DNA of 64,000 nucleotides from Phytophthora quininea (GCA_011947345.1 JAAVTG010000327.1:87994-151993), one strand, 5' to 3'; positions 45,487-58,254 are shown, counted from the stretch's first letter. Translations and numbers: made by a program. The notes: generated by a model from the letters alone, not told the origin.

Positions 45487-46459
45487 ATGGCGGACCGACA
45501 GGGCAGCAGCATCGCCGGCGAGGTGGACGCGGCCATCGAGCGCGTGGTGGAGCAGTTTGAGAGCAGCGACCTGGCGCTGCGGCTGGACGTGCTGCGGGCG
45601 CTGAGTGCGCAGGCCAAGCTGGCGTTCGAGACGACGCGTGTGCGGGAGCGGCTGGCGCAGCACCCGTGAGCAGCGACCTGATCTCCGGCGTGACATCGCA
45701 AAGCCCCGTGTACAAGTCGCTGGCCGAGAAGCTTACGGTGGACGGCAGTAGCTGCGACTACGACGCTAAGCGCAACGTGGTGATGCGCACGAGTGTGCGT
45801 TGGACGCTGCCACGACATGTGAGCAGCAACGGAAAGAAGAGCAAGAAGAGGAAGACGACACAGCAGAAGGAGAAGGAGGCGCTGATTACCAGCTACAGAT
45901 ACGAGAGGGCGAGGCAGCAGAAACAGGAAGAAGAAAGCGAAGGGGAGGAGACGCTGCTCCAATTTACAGTCGTGGCAGCCTTCGGAGACGACGACTCGAA
46001 GCCCCGAGAGCTGCTGCACTTTGAGATGGCATGCGAATATCCATACCCGAAGAGTTACTACGAGGAGATGCAGCAGTTGCCCTCAGATGACGAGGAAGAG
46101 GAGGAGGAAGGGAAAGCAGGGAGAAGAAGAGCACGAAGACCAAAGAGCAAGACGACGACAACGACGAGAATCAAGACGAGGCGTTTGGTGAGAAGTGCGT
46201 GGGTTTCGCTTTGACAATGAGGTGCTGGCAGATATCGGAGCTTGGATGAGCGCTGGAGAGGAGGAGCTGGACCCGGTGGATGTGGTCGGATTCTTCATGG
46301 CGCTGCCTGTGCACGAGGACGAGTGGCTCATTGACGAACGTGTGTGCGAGATCCTCTTCCAGGGGGCTTGGTGGTGGTAGCGATGGCGAAGGTAGCGACG
46401 GGGAAAATGAGGATGGCGATGTGTCCGATACGGTAGAAGGTGAAGAGGACGCGGACTGA
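45487..46459 (+). CDS. Unrecognised nuclear-type protein with charged low-complexity blocks
   Basis: Starts MADRQGSSIAGEVDAAIERVVEQFESSDLALRLDVLRAL. A lost base near 45668 continues to SDLISGVTSQSPVYKSLAEKL and VRWTLPRHVSSNGKKSKKRKTTQQKEKEA (putative nuclear localisation), then LLQFTVVAAFGDD, LLHFEMACEYPYPKSYYEEMQQL. After an acidic run and another step near 46185 comes CVGFRFDNEVLADIGAWMSAG and EDEWLIDERVCEILFQG. A last step near 46370 leads to an acidic Gly/Asp tail ending EGEEDAD. I know no family; the unbroken sense between steps argues for a real gene. Confidence 0.5.
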
Positions 46460-46676
46460 GCGTTGGTTCGCTTGGATATAGAGCGCCTACAACGACGTAA
46501 TATAGCTAGGGTCACCGCTGAGAGCGATACGCGAGTGCTGTGTTGGTGAGCCATTTGCTGCTGGTGCCGACGCTGTCACTTGGCGCTATTTTCACAAGCA
46601 CCGAATCGTTCGTTTCGCTTAATCTCAACTGGAGCTGGTCGTCCGCAGTGTTGATCTGAGGGTCTGAAGACACAGC

Positions 46677-49600
46677 ATGGCGGCAGGAAGGCCATTACGA
46701 CCGCAGAGCCGGTATCAAGGCGCAAAGCAGTCTCGCAGAAGACCCCCACTCCAACGAGAGACGATTCGGTGGATGATCTTTACGAAAACAACGCGTTCGG
46801 GGACGACGACCAAGAGCTCGAAATTGCAACCTCTCGAAGCGAACGAGGAGAGAAGAGGACACAGCGTCCCCCAGAGCAGCAAGAGCCGAAAAGCTCTACC
46901 AGCGGAAACAAGGTACAATTCGACGTGTGGGTGGCACGCAAAGACAAATATGAGCGCATGGCTCGTGCACTGTCCCAACTCGACTCAGCTCGCGCTGGCG
47001 ATGAGGAGTCGTGGCTGGAAGTTGCGGTCGCGCTTGCAGCTACCGATTGCCAACTCAAGACGGGTAAGACATCAGCTTGTGATTGCCCAGGGTCTGCCGA
47101 GAGCCTGAGCACTCTGTGGTGAGGCAGCGCACACGCTGTCAGTGCCCCGCACGTAAATGCTCGTTGTGTAGACGCTGTGTGGGCACAACGCCAGGCTCAA
47201 TTTCTCCGAAAATGCTGGCAGTGTTGGAGCCTTACCGACAAACTTTAAACGAAGCCTCGGACAGCACCAAAGTGATGCTAGATCTCGCGTCGATGCTTGT
47301 TCGAACGGGTGAGGGTCAAAATTTGAACCTGGACGATGGAGCAAGCATACGGGTCACTACGGCGGCCTTCCGAATGGCGCAGGCTGTGCTCGCGCAATGC
47401 AGTGTTTTGGAATTCCCCGAGGGTGTGAAACTGCAGCGACCGTGCGAGTGCCCCATGCGGTCGCTTGGAGACCTGTGGGTCAAATGGACTACGAAAAACC
47501 ACACCTTCTCACGTGTGCTGCTTACCGAGGACGAGGCTAAGCAATTCTCTGCAGGAACCCGGCAGATGATGGAACAGGATAAAGATGAAGACGGCGGACT
47601 GGTTTATTTCATGACACTCAAATGGCATGCAGCGGCAAAGCCGCACAAGGGCGACACAGCGAAGATTGCGGCTCGCCGAATGCTCACCGCTGACCAAAAG
47701 AAGCAGAACTCGTTCTTTTGGGCTTGTGCAAGAAGTACTGGCAAAGGCGCAGCTCCGCGTTGCTGACCACTTACAGAAAACGCTAGCAATAGCTGCTGAA
47801 AGAAATGTTGGAAAGAGTCCGGAGGAGTTGGAGATGCAGGCTCTAAATCGCCTGGGAGTCAAGCGCATGCTCCAATGGCTGGAGGAAGATGCGGAAGCTG
47901 TGGAGAATGCGCGTCTTGAAGAGGCCCGAGAAAAGGCGGAGGGCGGGATCGTAGCGCACAACGCCTGGGTTCGTCGGAAAGACCGCCTACGAATTCGGCT
48001 GCCGTCCCAGGATGCAGGTGAGAAAGTCAAGGGTTCTCGGGATGCACCACCACCTCGGTTTGACTTTTCGTTGGGCTCCGGCGTCGTGCGTCATAAGCAA
48101 CCATGCCGTCCGCCGAGCTCCACTGCAGAGCTGATGCGCAATAGTGGCCTCAAATACGTGCACGCAATGAGCGAAGGCTTCCAGGGTCGCGGTGGGGATT
48201 TGGAAAAGAGTCGCCAGCTTCTCGTTCAAAAGGGCCACGTGCTGAAGGACAACTTTGATCAGGACGGGGGTGACGATGACGATGACCCGGATTTACGGCC
48301 ATTCTCAAAGGACCGGTACCTGTTTGAACGCCGCAACAACCCCGCGCTGCGCGGTAAGCTTGAGGGTGACCGTCGCCGACGCGAGCAAAGCCGTGACAGC
48401 TACGCAGCCTGGGTAGCTCACAAGGCGATGCGGGATAAGGCAGTCAAGTTTCTGGAGCACCTTCCACCCCCGCGGGAGGGCGACGATGATCCCATAATTG
48501 ACAACAACGACAGCTACGGAGATGACTACGAAAATGACGAGGACTCTGGTCGCGGGTTAAGCGGGACCCCGGCGATGGTGCGGTGGGAAGAAGTTGGCAA
48601 GGCGCTCAAGGCTATTGACCGGACGCTGTTGGATGTGGATTCGTTGGAGCCGAGGGTTTCGTGGGGCTGGGCGGTGCCGTGCACTATGGGAGAGTTTTGC
48701 TCCCGTGAGCTGCGATGTTCACTGTGCGTCTTCACCGTTGCGTGATGTTTTCCTCAAGCTTTTGCATCGGCCCTCTGGTGTGAACTACCGTCAGGCTTGC
48801 ATTGAATTTTGCTCACGAAAACACAAGCAAGCGCTAGCACGTGGCGATGCTGTTGATGAGAATGGCGAAGAGCTCGACGAGGAATTAGAGGAAGCGAAGC
48901 TGATCACTCGATATGGCTTCGTGGTAGGCCGTGAACTGTCAACTCTTCTCCGGGGTCTGGGCGTTGTGATGCTACCAGAGGAGATTCAACGGCTGCTCGA
49001 GTTCTTCGCTGATGCAGAGGAAACTCCATCTGAGAGCCAAGCGGTGCGGGTTAAGCTCGACGCATTCCTCACAGTGGTCGGCGATGAACGCCGTGCGTTG
49101 TGTCGCGGTGACACGGATCAACTGCTGAGCAAAGTTTGCATGTGGGAGACAGTTTGCCATGAATGCGGCATGCTGAATGCTTTCCAGCTTGTGCTAGGCA
49201 CGGAAGGCTCGAGCCGCCGACGTCGAGCTGAGCTCCCAGGTCACGCGCGCAGACGTGAGCAAAGCGGTGGTAGGTTTACGTGCTGCCCCGAAAGTGATAT
49301 GACTGCAGTACGCAGCATAGCTCCACGCTGTTGTGCCTTTGCTCAGTGGGATGATAGCCAAGCCGCGCCATTCCTCAAGAAGCTGGAGCTTTGGTCGGCG
49401 GTCCCGCGAGAGCAGCACGTGCTGCGCGAGTTGGTAACGTCGGGGCAGCCGCCGAGTATCCCCATGCTGGAGCGAGACGATGAGGACGATGCGCTTGATT
49501 TAACGACAATGCTGCGGTTAAAGTGGAGAATGCCGACCGATGGAAATGGCGGAGCGCCAGCCTTCTATCAACTCGAGACGGCGGGTGCAGAGGGGTCGGT

Positions 49601-51986
49601 CGATTTTCGAGTAAGCGCTTATCACGAAATATGCCGCGACCCGAAGGACTTCGCGGACAATGATGGCGTGCCGCGCGGGTCATTTACGGTAATGGAGCTC
49701 ACACCTAACACCAAGTATGCTTTCCGGGTTCGCGCGCTCAACGGATTTGGTGCGGGGTCTTACTTTTTCGTACTTCACAACGGCGCCGTCTCGGCCAGCT
49801 GAGCCGCTCGCCGTTGTGGTGGGTCCGCACAGTGTCAAGCTGGCATGGGAAACTTCTTCGTACTACACGCGCCGCCTGCGAGAACTGGAAGAAGTTTTCC
49901 ACGAGGCGGACGCTGATGGCAATGGCCGCATCTCGCGCGACGAGTTCATGGAAGAGATCGAGCGTCGCAAGCCCAAACTCGTCGCTTTTCTCCAGCAAAC
50001 TACAATCGCGTCTGGGAAATCGGGAAGCGGCGGTGTGGCTCCGTTGAGTGTGTTTGATGCGATCGAGACTGACGACAACGAGAGCATATCTTGGGACGAG
50101 TTCCTGCGCTTCTTCCATGGAGTTCTTGAGCAGTCCGAAACAGCTTCACGGAGCTCTCGAGTGTCTAAGTCGACTTCAACGACCGACAGCTCTCGTCGGC
50201 GGTCCCTCGGTGGTTCTTCGTCGACTCGTTCTCTTCAGAAAGGTGCAAAGCGGACGCCTAGGAGTGGTGCTGCTAGCGCATCGTGTCGGTACATTTTGAA
50301 ACAGTGCTCAAACGAGTCTGCAGGCGAATACGTGGAGATTTACCGTGGCACAGCGCCGCGCTTTGAAGTACTCGGGCTCCACAGCGGTAGCACGTACCAA
50401 TTCCGCGTGCAGGCAATTAATGCGGAAGGTCGTGCTAGCCTCCACAGTGAGGCAGTGGTCGTGAACACTCTGCTGGCTACGCCTGCGCCACCATCACTAA
50501 ACGCGACGATGCTCGAGCCTGCCGTGCAGAGTAGCGCCGTGCTACTTCGATGGGCAGTAGCAAATGCCCGTCCACACCTCTCGCCTGGAGCTTTACGAGC
50601 TCCCAATGGTGCTGATGACCAAGTATCCCGCCTGTTGAAGGAATGGGCCCATGAGACGAGTCTCGACGACGGCGGTGTGGATTTCAAGGTTCGTTTTGAT
50701 CGCTATGATGTCGATGGTAGCGGGTACCTGGAACTGCCCGAGTTTCAGACGCTGTTGAGCGAGTTAGGTGTGCCGCCGACACCCGAACGCCTCGCTGCAT
50801 ATCTGGCAGCCTTTGACCTCGACTCCGACGGCAAGATTTCGTACGCAGAGTTTGCACGCTGGTGGACCCAACCTGATGTGCAATATGTGCTGAAGCGTGA
50901 CGATGGCAGTCGCGACGGCGAGGAAGGCGAGTCTACTCAAGCCGATCAAATGCGACTCGTTTGCTATCGTGGCAGTGAACCTGGAACTATCGTAAGTGGT
51001 CTAGAGCCCAACACTCGCTACCACTTCCGACTGCGGTTGGTAGGCGCACATGCATCTAGCGCTTTGAGCGAGGCACTCGCAATTTGCACAGCGCCTAGTG
51101 CTCCCACGTGTGCCGGACGCGTCGAAGCAGCTCATGATAGTGCTACGATTCGCTGGCACCCGGGACCTGGCGGCGCAGCGCGATATGCCGTGGACTGTAA
51201 ACGCATCGAGACGTTGACCCCACGAGCGAATAACTCTAACGATGGTCCAAGTGATTGGCGTCGCGTGTATGAAGGTCGCGAACCATTAGCCTACATTCGC
51301 GATCTACAGCCCGACACGGTGTATAGATTTCGCGTCTTCGCACTGAACAGCGATGGGGTTGCTGGTGCTCAGTCGATGGTCTCTCAGGTGTGCACAACGA
51401 GCAGAGAGGAATCGCAACGACGAACTCGACTAGCCAGGCGACCCGCAGGCGCAGCAGACTTCTTCCCTATTGAGTGCGGACCGGAAGAAGGGGACTTGGT
51501 GCTTGGCGACACAGTGCTCTTTGCGAACGGCTCATGCGCCGTAACACAGATAGCGACCGCGCGTATGGGAGCAGCTCGGGCTTGGCGCAGGCATCGATTT
51601 ACTCGGCGACTAGCTCTACAGGTGGAGCTGAAGCTGTTGGTGAGCGCACAGTCGCTGCGAAAGTTGTGGGGATATCTCGGCATCCTCGCCACGGCAACGT
51701 TCTAGCACTCACCGTCGTCTGGAGCACCGTGCAGCTGTACAACGTCGACGTCTCGGCGACAACTTCCAAACGTGGTGGCTTTAGCATTAGCGGAAGAAAG
51801 CGGACGACTTCGATCCACACGTCGAGCCGAGAGCTGACAACGATGGCGTCGCAAACTGCGTCAAGCTACGCACTTGCTGCAGACCTTAAAATTTCTCGGC
51901 CAGAGCGGAACTTGTACCGCTTCGACACGTTCCGCGCTGAATGGGAAGATGAAGCAGCACGGTATGCTAGCACTTGGGACAGATAA
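46677..51986 (+). CDS. Large EF-hand / fibronectin type III multidomain protein
   Basis: Roughly 1,700 residues in several open stretches, joined by an intron near 47062-47171 and several frame steps. N-terminal region: VQFDVWVARKDKYERMARAL and later NAWVRRKDRLR and YAAWVAHKAMRDKAVKFLEHLPPP, W-x-K repeats seen in ciliary coiled-coil proteins. Then LTPNTKYAFRVRALNGFG (FN3); EF-hands DADGNGRISRDEF, DDNESISWDEF, DVDGSGYLELPEF, DLDSDGKISYAEF; further FN3 units (GLHSGSTYQFRVQAINAEG, GLEPNTRYHFRLRLVG, DLQPDTVYRFRVFALNSDG). No signal peptide or membrane helix is seen, so the FN3 domains are probably intracellular. C-terminal WEDEAARYASTWDR. Flagellar or cytoskeletal calcium sensing is an inference. 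Confidence 0.7.
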
Positions 51987-52023
51987 GAGGAAAGCAATAG
52001 GCATGGCAAAAAAATCGTGAAGT

Positions 52024-54288
52024 CTATTTAGTGAGCTGGATGTCGCGAATAAGCTCGCACAGCTCGTCATCGACATAGCGCGGAGCATTGTGGGCCTTGC
52101 CGCGTCGATGTCCTTGGTCATGAAGCTGCTGGAGTAGAGTTTTAGCATCGGGCTCCTTCCCGTCAGACTTGCGGACGAAAACGACACTGTTGACGTCCTG
52201 CTCGCTCGGCTTCAGCACCAGTACTGCTTTTGAACCGGAGAAAGCGCGCTGTAGCCGCACAAGGATATCCTTGTACAGTGTACTGTCACGGCAGGACACA
52301 TTGATCAGCAACACGCCGCGAGGAGCGAGCAACGTGTAAACGTGCGATAGAAATCTCTCCTCCACAAAACTGACAGGCGGGCAGCTCATACCAACGTCAC
52401 GCTGCTTGGCATCAACATCCACAATGATCGAGTCGAAGCTTGGTCGCTCGGAGGTGTCGGACTGCTGCGCCACGTACTCTAGTGCATCACCGACAACCAC
52501 ACGCATGCGTCGTCCTGGCGGAAACCAAAGTACTGTTCGGCCACAGTCACGATCGTCGGGTCCAGCTCACATGCTGTCACATCCATCCAGGAACGTTGTC
52601 GTGCAGGTATTGTGCAAGACAACCACCACCAAGACCCAGCACCAATGTGCGGTGAAGCGCTTCTGATGACATTCTTGAGGATAGCGAGGCAGCGTGCAGC
52701 GACGCCACCATGCCCTTGTGGTACTCAAATGCCAAGTACGAGGTATCAACGCCTGCCTGCTTCGCTTGGGCCTTCTTTTTCTTCTTCTGGGCTTTCTTTT
52801 GTTGTGTTTCTTCCTCCTGGCTGCCGCTGCAGCCTCCTCGGGTGTTAGCGCTGAGTTATCCACAATAGGTGAAGTAGTCTCGACCGGAGCAACTGCAGGA
52901 GTAGGAGCAGAACTGCCGCTAGCAAGCAATTTCACCTCACTCTGAATGACATTCGTGTTGCTCAGGAACACAAGACGACGGAGCTTCTCGTTGTCTTCCT
53001 GCACCTCCTCCACGAAGAAAGCGCCACTAAGCGCAGACGTACCTTGGTGCACGACATTACGCGCACCCAAACCTTCCTCGACAGTCAAGTACGGGATCTG
53101 TTCGTCGGCACCAAGTGTGTCGGGTGCCAGCTCCAGTACCTTGGCGTTCAGCTCCTCTTGGACCTTTGCAGTGCTCTCGAACGCGTGGCCACCACGACCT
53201 AGAGCAACAAGAATGAGTCGACTGAAGCCAGCACCAGCTGCAAGTTCGTTGGCTCCTTCTTCAGTCGAGAACATCCACTCGTGCTCACGGCCCTGTGGGA
53301 TCAGGAAGACTGCACAGCTGCCGTTGGGACCACGCAGACTCGCGTCCACCAAACGTAGCGTGAAGCGCGGATTCACCTGTGCGTCGACACCGCCACTATA
53401 TACTCCCTTGGTCGCATCCTTCTCGTCGTTGGCAATGAGCTCCACGATCTCCTGTCGTCCGACCTTCAGCTGGCGCAACGCCGCCTGTGTCATGGCGAAC
53501 CACTGCGTGGCCTCCACCTCGTGGGTGAGCCATTGCTGCCTCGCCTCGCCTGAGTCGTTGACAAACTGCTTGGCATTGTACTGCGCCTTGCGAGCGGCCT
53601 TGCTGTCCCCTTGGGGCACTTGAGTGCGGCGGCCAGGAACGGCGCGAAAGGTTTCCTCGCCTCCCGCGGGAGCTCCTGCACCCCCACGGCCCAGTTGGTC
53701 TTGTCCGAAACTTCTGTTGCGTCCCCAACACTGAAGAACCGCAGCAAGTGCTGAAGGATAAAGTCTTGCGCCATGGTCGCAGCAGTAGCGACCGGGCGCC
53801 AGCACGCGTCGCACCTCCTGCAGCATCTTGATGGCGTCCTGCTTGATCTCCTCCGTGTCTTCCGCCATCAACGCGTCCAACGCGCCCTTGTCCACCACCA
53901 GGTCGAAGCTGCCGCTCTCCACCTGCTCCATGCGAGTCATGTCCATCACCTCCCAGCGCAGCGACGGGTGCTTGCGCCGCATCTCGTCGATCACGCTCGC
54001 TGAAGTCCACGCTCAGCAGCTGCGAGAAGCCGTCGGCCGCCAGGTCCGCACTCAGCGCCGAGTTACCGCAGCCCACCACCAGCACGCGCACTTGGGCTTT
54101 GAGCCGGCGCAGCAGCGATGGCGGAGCGTCATCGGGAGGCCCAGCAGAGCCTGCAGTGCGTCGCGAATGGACGAGTAGTCGCCGTACCACTCGAAGGCCT
54201 TCTCGCCACGCTTCTGGAAGAACCCGTCCCAGTACTCCTGCTTGCGGAAGTCCTCCGCCTGGCGCGGCAGCAGCTCGTGCTGGCTCAT
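52024..54288 (-). CDS. EEF1AKNMT: METTL13-like eEF1A lysine / N-terminal methyltransferase
   Basis: Dual methyltransferase; the animal protein methylates Lys55 and the N-terminus of eEF1A. N-domain: MSQHELLPRQAEDFRKQEYWDGFFQKRGEKAFEWYGDY (family start), VRVLVVGCGNSALSADL (SAM motif I), FDLVVDKGALDALM. Middle: LTHEVEATQWFAM..L, RFTLRLVDASL, CAVFLIPQGREHEWMFST. C-domain (spermidine-synthase-like): VLGLGGGCLAQYLHDN, CELDPTI, FDSIIVDVDAKQ, FLSHVYTLLAPRGVLLINV, ending IRDIQLTK. Frame steps near 54120, 53990, 53770, 53640, 52760 and 52560, all consistent with lost bases. The full two-domain order is preserved, which argues against a true pseudogene. Confidence 0.83.
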
Positions 54289-54411
54289 GGCTTCAATGAT
54301 AATCAATGGAGCGCAGGCCGAGCTGTCGAATCGTACTTAGAAAGGACCATACTCGGTTCAAGTAGTTTCCGCAGTTGGTCCCATCCCGACTCATTTCATC
54401 GCCAGCCACCA

Positions 54412-56195
54412 TGGACGGAAGCGCTCGTACGTGGCAGCTCTCTCTGTATGCGCTGTGCTTTGTGTCTGTTGCCCTCACCACCGCTGTCCGTGTGTGTATA
54501 CGATTTCTCCGATGCTGCAGCCAAGAAGACGACGCTGAGCGCGTCGGCCAAGTCCTTCTCCTTCAACCCTGGAGCCACGACGTGGACGCCCCCGCCAGCT
54601 TCACACCGCCGCCCCCGGCGCCCGCTCCGACTCGCGCCTTCGACGTGGCTATGCCCGTACCTAAGAAGGGAGGAGCTGCTGTGCTGGGGAGTCGAAACCG
54701 GCTTCCCTCGCCACGCCTGCCGCTCCAGCGCCCCTGCGGAGCCTGTCGCGCAACTGGAAGAGTCGGTGCAGAAGCTGCAAGTGGAGGACAAGAAGGAGGA
54801 GGCTCCTGCTGCTGTTGAAGAGAAGAAGGAGGAGGAAGTTGATGCTGCTGCTGCTGAGGAAGAGGAAGAGGCCTTTGTGGAGGAGGAGGAAGTCGGAGAC
54901 GAGGACCCTCGTGAGCACCTCAACGTTGTGCTCATTGGACACGTTGACGCTGGCAAATCGACGCTGTCCGGCAACCTCTTGTATCTGATGGACATGGTGG
55001 ACAAGCGAACGATTGAGCGGTTCGAGAAAGAGGCCAAACAGCGCAACCGAGACAGTTGGTTCCTGGCCTACATCATGGACACGGGCGAGGAGGAACGCTC
55101 AAAGGGTATCACCGTCGAGGTTGGTCGTGCTCATTTCGAGACGGAGAACCGCCGGTTCACGATTTTGGACGCACCGGGACACAAGAACTACGTGCCCAAC
55201 ATGATCCAGGGCGCTTCGCAGGCTGATATTGGCATCCTCGTCATCTCTGCGCGTAAGGGCGAGTTTGAGACGGGCTTTGAGCGTGGTGGGCAGACCCGCG
55301 AGCACGCCATGCTCGCCAAGACTTTGGGTATCAACAAGCTGGTTGTGGTTATCAACAAGATGGACGAAGCGAACTGGGCCCAGGAACGTTACGACGAGTG
55401 CGTCAACAAGCTGCGTCCATTCCTGCGCATGTGTGGTTTTGCTGTCAAGCGCGATGTCACTTTATCCCCTGTCGGGACTGCACGGCGACAATGTGAAGGT
55501 GCCTCTCGATAAGAGTAAGGCTCCATGGTACGAGGGCGACTCGCTGATCAACTTCATGGACACGATGCACATTGGCAACCGTAACCCGGATGGCCCGACG
55601 CGTGTGCCCATTCTCGACCGCTACAACGAGCGTGGAACCGTGGCCCTGGGCAAGGTGGAATCTGGTATCCTCAAGACGGGCCAGAAGATGAAGCTAATGC
55701 CAGTCGGCACTACAATTACCGTGAACCAGGTCTACATCAACGACCTGCCGGTGCGAACAGCCAAGCCTGGGGAGAATGTGACCATCCGAGTATCGTGCGG
55801 CATTGACGATATCCAAAGGGTTTCGTGCTGTGTGGAATCAAGGAGGAGGTCCCTCCGCGGGCTATCCACGCGTTTGCTGCTCAGATCGCGATGGTCGACT
55901 CGTTGGAGCACCGTCCGCTGCTGACTGCTGGCTACAAATGCATCCTGCACATTCACACGGTGGCCCAGGAGTGCGCGGTTGCCAAACTGCTGCGTCCGAT
56001 CGACCCGAAGACGGGCAAGCCGGTGAAGAAGCACGTGGCTTTCATCAAGCAGGGCCAGTCGGTCGTGTGTCGGATTGAGGTGGAGCAGAGCATCACGATC
56101 GACACGTTTGCGAGCATGCCGCAGCTCGGTCGTCTGACTTTGCGGATGAGGGCAAGACGATCGCCATCGGCAAGGTGCTGGCTCTGGAGAAGTAA
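54412..56195 (+). CDS. SUP35: Eukaryotic release factor 3 (GTPase), copy 1
   Basis: GTPase partner of eRF1 in translation termination. Short exon 1 (54412-54426), intron 54427-54520, then KKTTLSASAKSFSFNPGATTW, a PAM2-like poly(A)-binding-protein motif; a Pro/Ala-rich then acidic N-region; GHVDAGKST (G1), DAPGHKNYVPNM (G3), VVINKMDEANW (G4) and the beta-barrel domains ending TIAIGKVLALEK. The RDSWFLAYIMDT segment and lack of the eEF1A signature identify eRF3 over eEF1A or HBS1. Frame steps near 54600, 54735, 55463, 55817 and 56145, each equal to base loss when compared with copy 2. Stop at 56195. Confidence 0.87.
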
Positions 56196-56371
56196 GTTCG
56201 CCGCAGACAGAAGAGCGCTGCTGGGGTTCATATCGAGTGGTTTGCTCTAGAAGGTGGCTTGAGTAATAGACTGTCCGTGGTCTGCTTGATGTTGTTGCAG
56301 TCGTTGAAGTGCTTGGATTCGTACTTACCTGAATCGTTTGGAAAGTCGTCACTGCGAAAAGCTGCCAAACG

Positions 56372-58117
56372 ATGGCGAGCTCCCAAGGTCGGCGTCTCTC
56401 GTGGATGTGTCTGTGTCCAGCTGTTTACTTACTGCGTGTGGATCTTGTTATTGCAGACAAGAAGACGGCGCTGAACTCGTCGGCCAAGTCCTTCTCCTTC
56501 AACCCAGGGGCCACCACTTGGACGCCGCCGCCACCACCGGCGCCCACTCCTCCTCGCGCCTTCGATGTAGCCATGCCCGTTCCCAAGAAGGGGGTGCTGC
56601 TGTGTTGGGAGCACCCAAACCAGCTGCTGCTGCTGCACCAGCGCCGCCTCCAGAGCCTGTTGCACCGCTGGAAGAAAAAGTGGAGAAGCTTCAGGTGGAG
56701 GACGAGAAGGAGGAAACTCCTCCTGCTGCTGCTGTTGCTGCTGAGGAGAACAAGACGGAGGACACCGCTGAAGGGGAAGAAGAGGAAGAAGAGTTTGTCA
56801 GGAGGAGGAAGTCGGAGACGAGGACCCTCGTGAGCATCTCAACGTTGTGCTCATTGGACACGTTGATGCTGGCAAATCGACGCTGTCCGGCAACCTTTTG
56901 TATCTGATGGACATGGTGGACAAGCGAACGATCGAGCGGTTCGAGAAAGAGGCCAAACAGCGCAACCGAGACAGCTGGTTCCTGGCCTACATCATGGACA
57001 CGGGTGAAGAAGAGCGTGCTAAGGGAAAGACTGTGGAGGTCGGCCGAGCTCACTTCGAGACGGAGAGCCGTCGATTTACCATCCTGGATGCCCCTGGGCA
57101 CAAGAACTACGTGCCCAACATGATCCAGGGCGCTTCGCAGGCTGATATTGGCATCCTCGTCATCTCTGCGCGCAAGGGCGAGTTTGAGACGGGCTTTGAG
57201 CGTGGTGGGCAGACCCGCGAGCACGCCATGCTCGCCAAGACTTTGGGTATCAACAAGCTGGTTGTGGTTATCAACAAGATGGACGAAGCGAACTGGGCCC
57301 AGGAACGCTTCGATGAGTGCGTCAACAAGCTGCGTCCATTCCTGCGCATGTGTGGTTTTGCTGTCAAGCGCGATGTCACTTTCATCCCCGTGTCTGGACT
57401 GCACGGCGACAATGTCAAGGTGCCTCTGACAAGAGCAAGGCTCCATGGTATGAGGGCGACTCGCTAATCAACTTCATGGACACGATGCACATTGGCAATC
57501 GTAACCCCGACGGTCCGACGCGTGTGCCCATTCTCGATCGTTATGCCGAGCGAGGAACCGTGGCACTTGGAAAAGTGGAGTCTGGCATTCTCAAGACCGA
57601 CCAAAAGGTAAAACTTATGCCAGTCGGCACTACAATTACCGTGAACCAAGTTTACATCAATGATCTGCCAGTACGAACAGCCAAGCCTGGGGAGAATGTG
57701 ACCATCCGAGTATCGTGCGGCATTGACGATATCCAGAAGGGTTTTGTATTATGCGGACTCAAAGAAGATAGTCCTCCACGTGCCATTCACGCCTTTGCTG
57801 CTCAAATCGCGCTCGTAGACACTCTGGAACACCGCCCATTGATGACCGCTGGCTACAAATGCATCTTGCACATTCACACAGTAGCCCAGGAGTGCACAAT
57901 TGCCAAACTGCTGCGTCCGATCGACCCGAAGACGGGCAAGCCGGTGAAGAAGCACGTGGCTTTCATCAAGCAGGGCCAGTCGGTCGTGTGTCGGATTGAG
58001 GTGGAGCAGAGCATCACGATCGACACGTTTGCGAGCATGCCACAGCTCGGTCGTCTGACTTTGCGTGATGAGGGCAAGACGATCGCCATCGGCAAGGTGT
58101 TGGCGCTGGAGAAGTAA
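56372..58117 (+). CDS. SUP35: Eukaryotic release factor 3 (GTPase), copy 2
   Basis: Tandem paralogue 177 bp after copy 1. Exon 1 MASSQ, intron of about 70 bp, then DKKTALNSSAKSFSFNPGA, which fits the PAM2 consensus better than copy 1 (LN..A..F.P). Pro/Ala linker, acidic block, GHVDAGKST, DAPGHKNYVPNM, NKMDEANW, and an intact C-terminal half to the stop at 58117. A difference from copy 1 is GKTVEVG in place of GITVEVG in switch I, an unusual Lys beside the conserved Thr. Frame steps near 56597, 56800 and 57428. Stretches identical to copy 1 alternate with diverged ones, as expected of gene conversion. Confidence 0.87.
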
Positions 58118-58254
58118 AATCAAAGGAACTGATCGTCTGTTGTCTCCTGCTCTGGGATGAAAAGCAAGTGGGTCAAAAGATGCATCTTGTGTATTGGAAC
58201 GAGTTGGTCTCTGCGTATCTAACGGTGTAGGCCTCTTGTAGTGGTCATCAGTCA

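Noticed and set aside
54412..54900. Signal peptide or membrane protein reading of the first eRF3 exon (WQLSLYALCFVSVALTTAV)
   Set aside because: That hydrophobic run is translated intron (54427-54520), shown by comparison with copy 2.
54412..58117. eEF1A or HBS1 identity for the two GTPase genes
   Set aside because: The acidic N-region with PAM2-like motif and the RDSWFLAYIMDT/KNYVPNMIQGA variants are eRF3 features; eEF1A would start directly with the G-domain.
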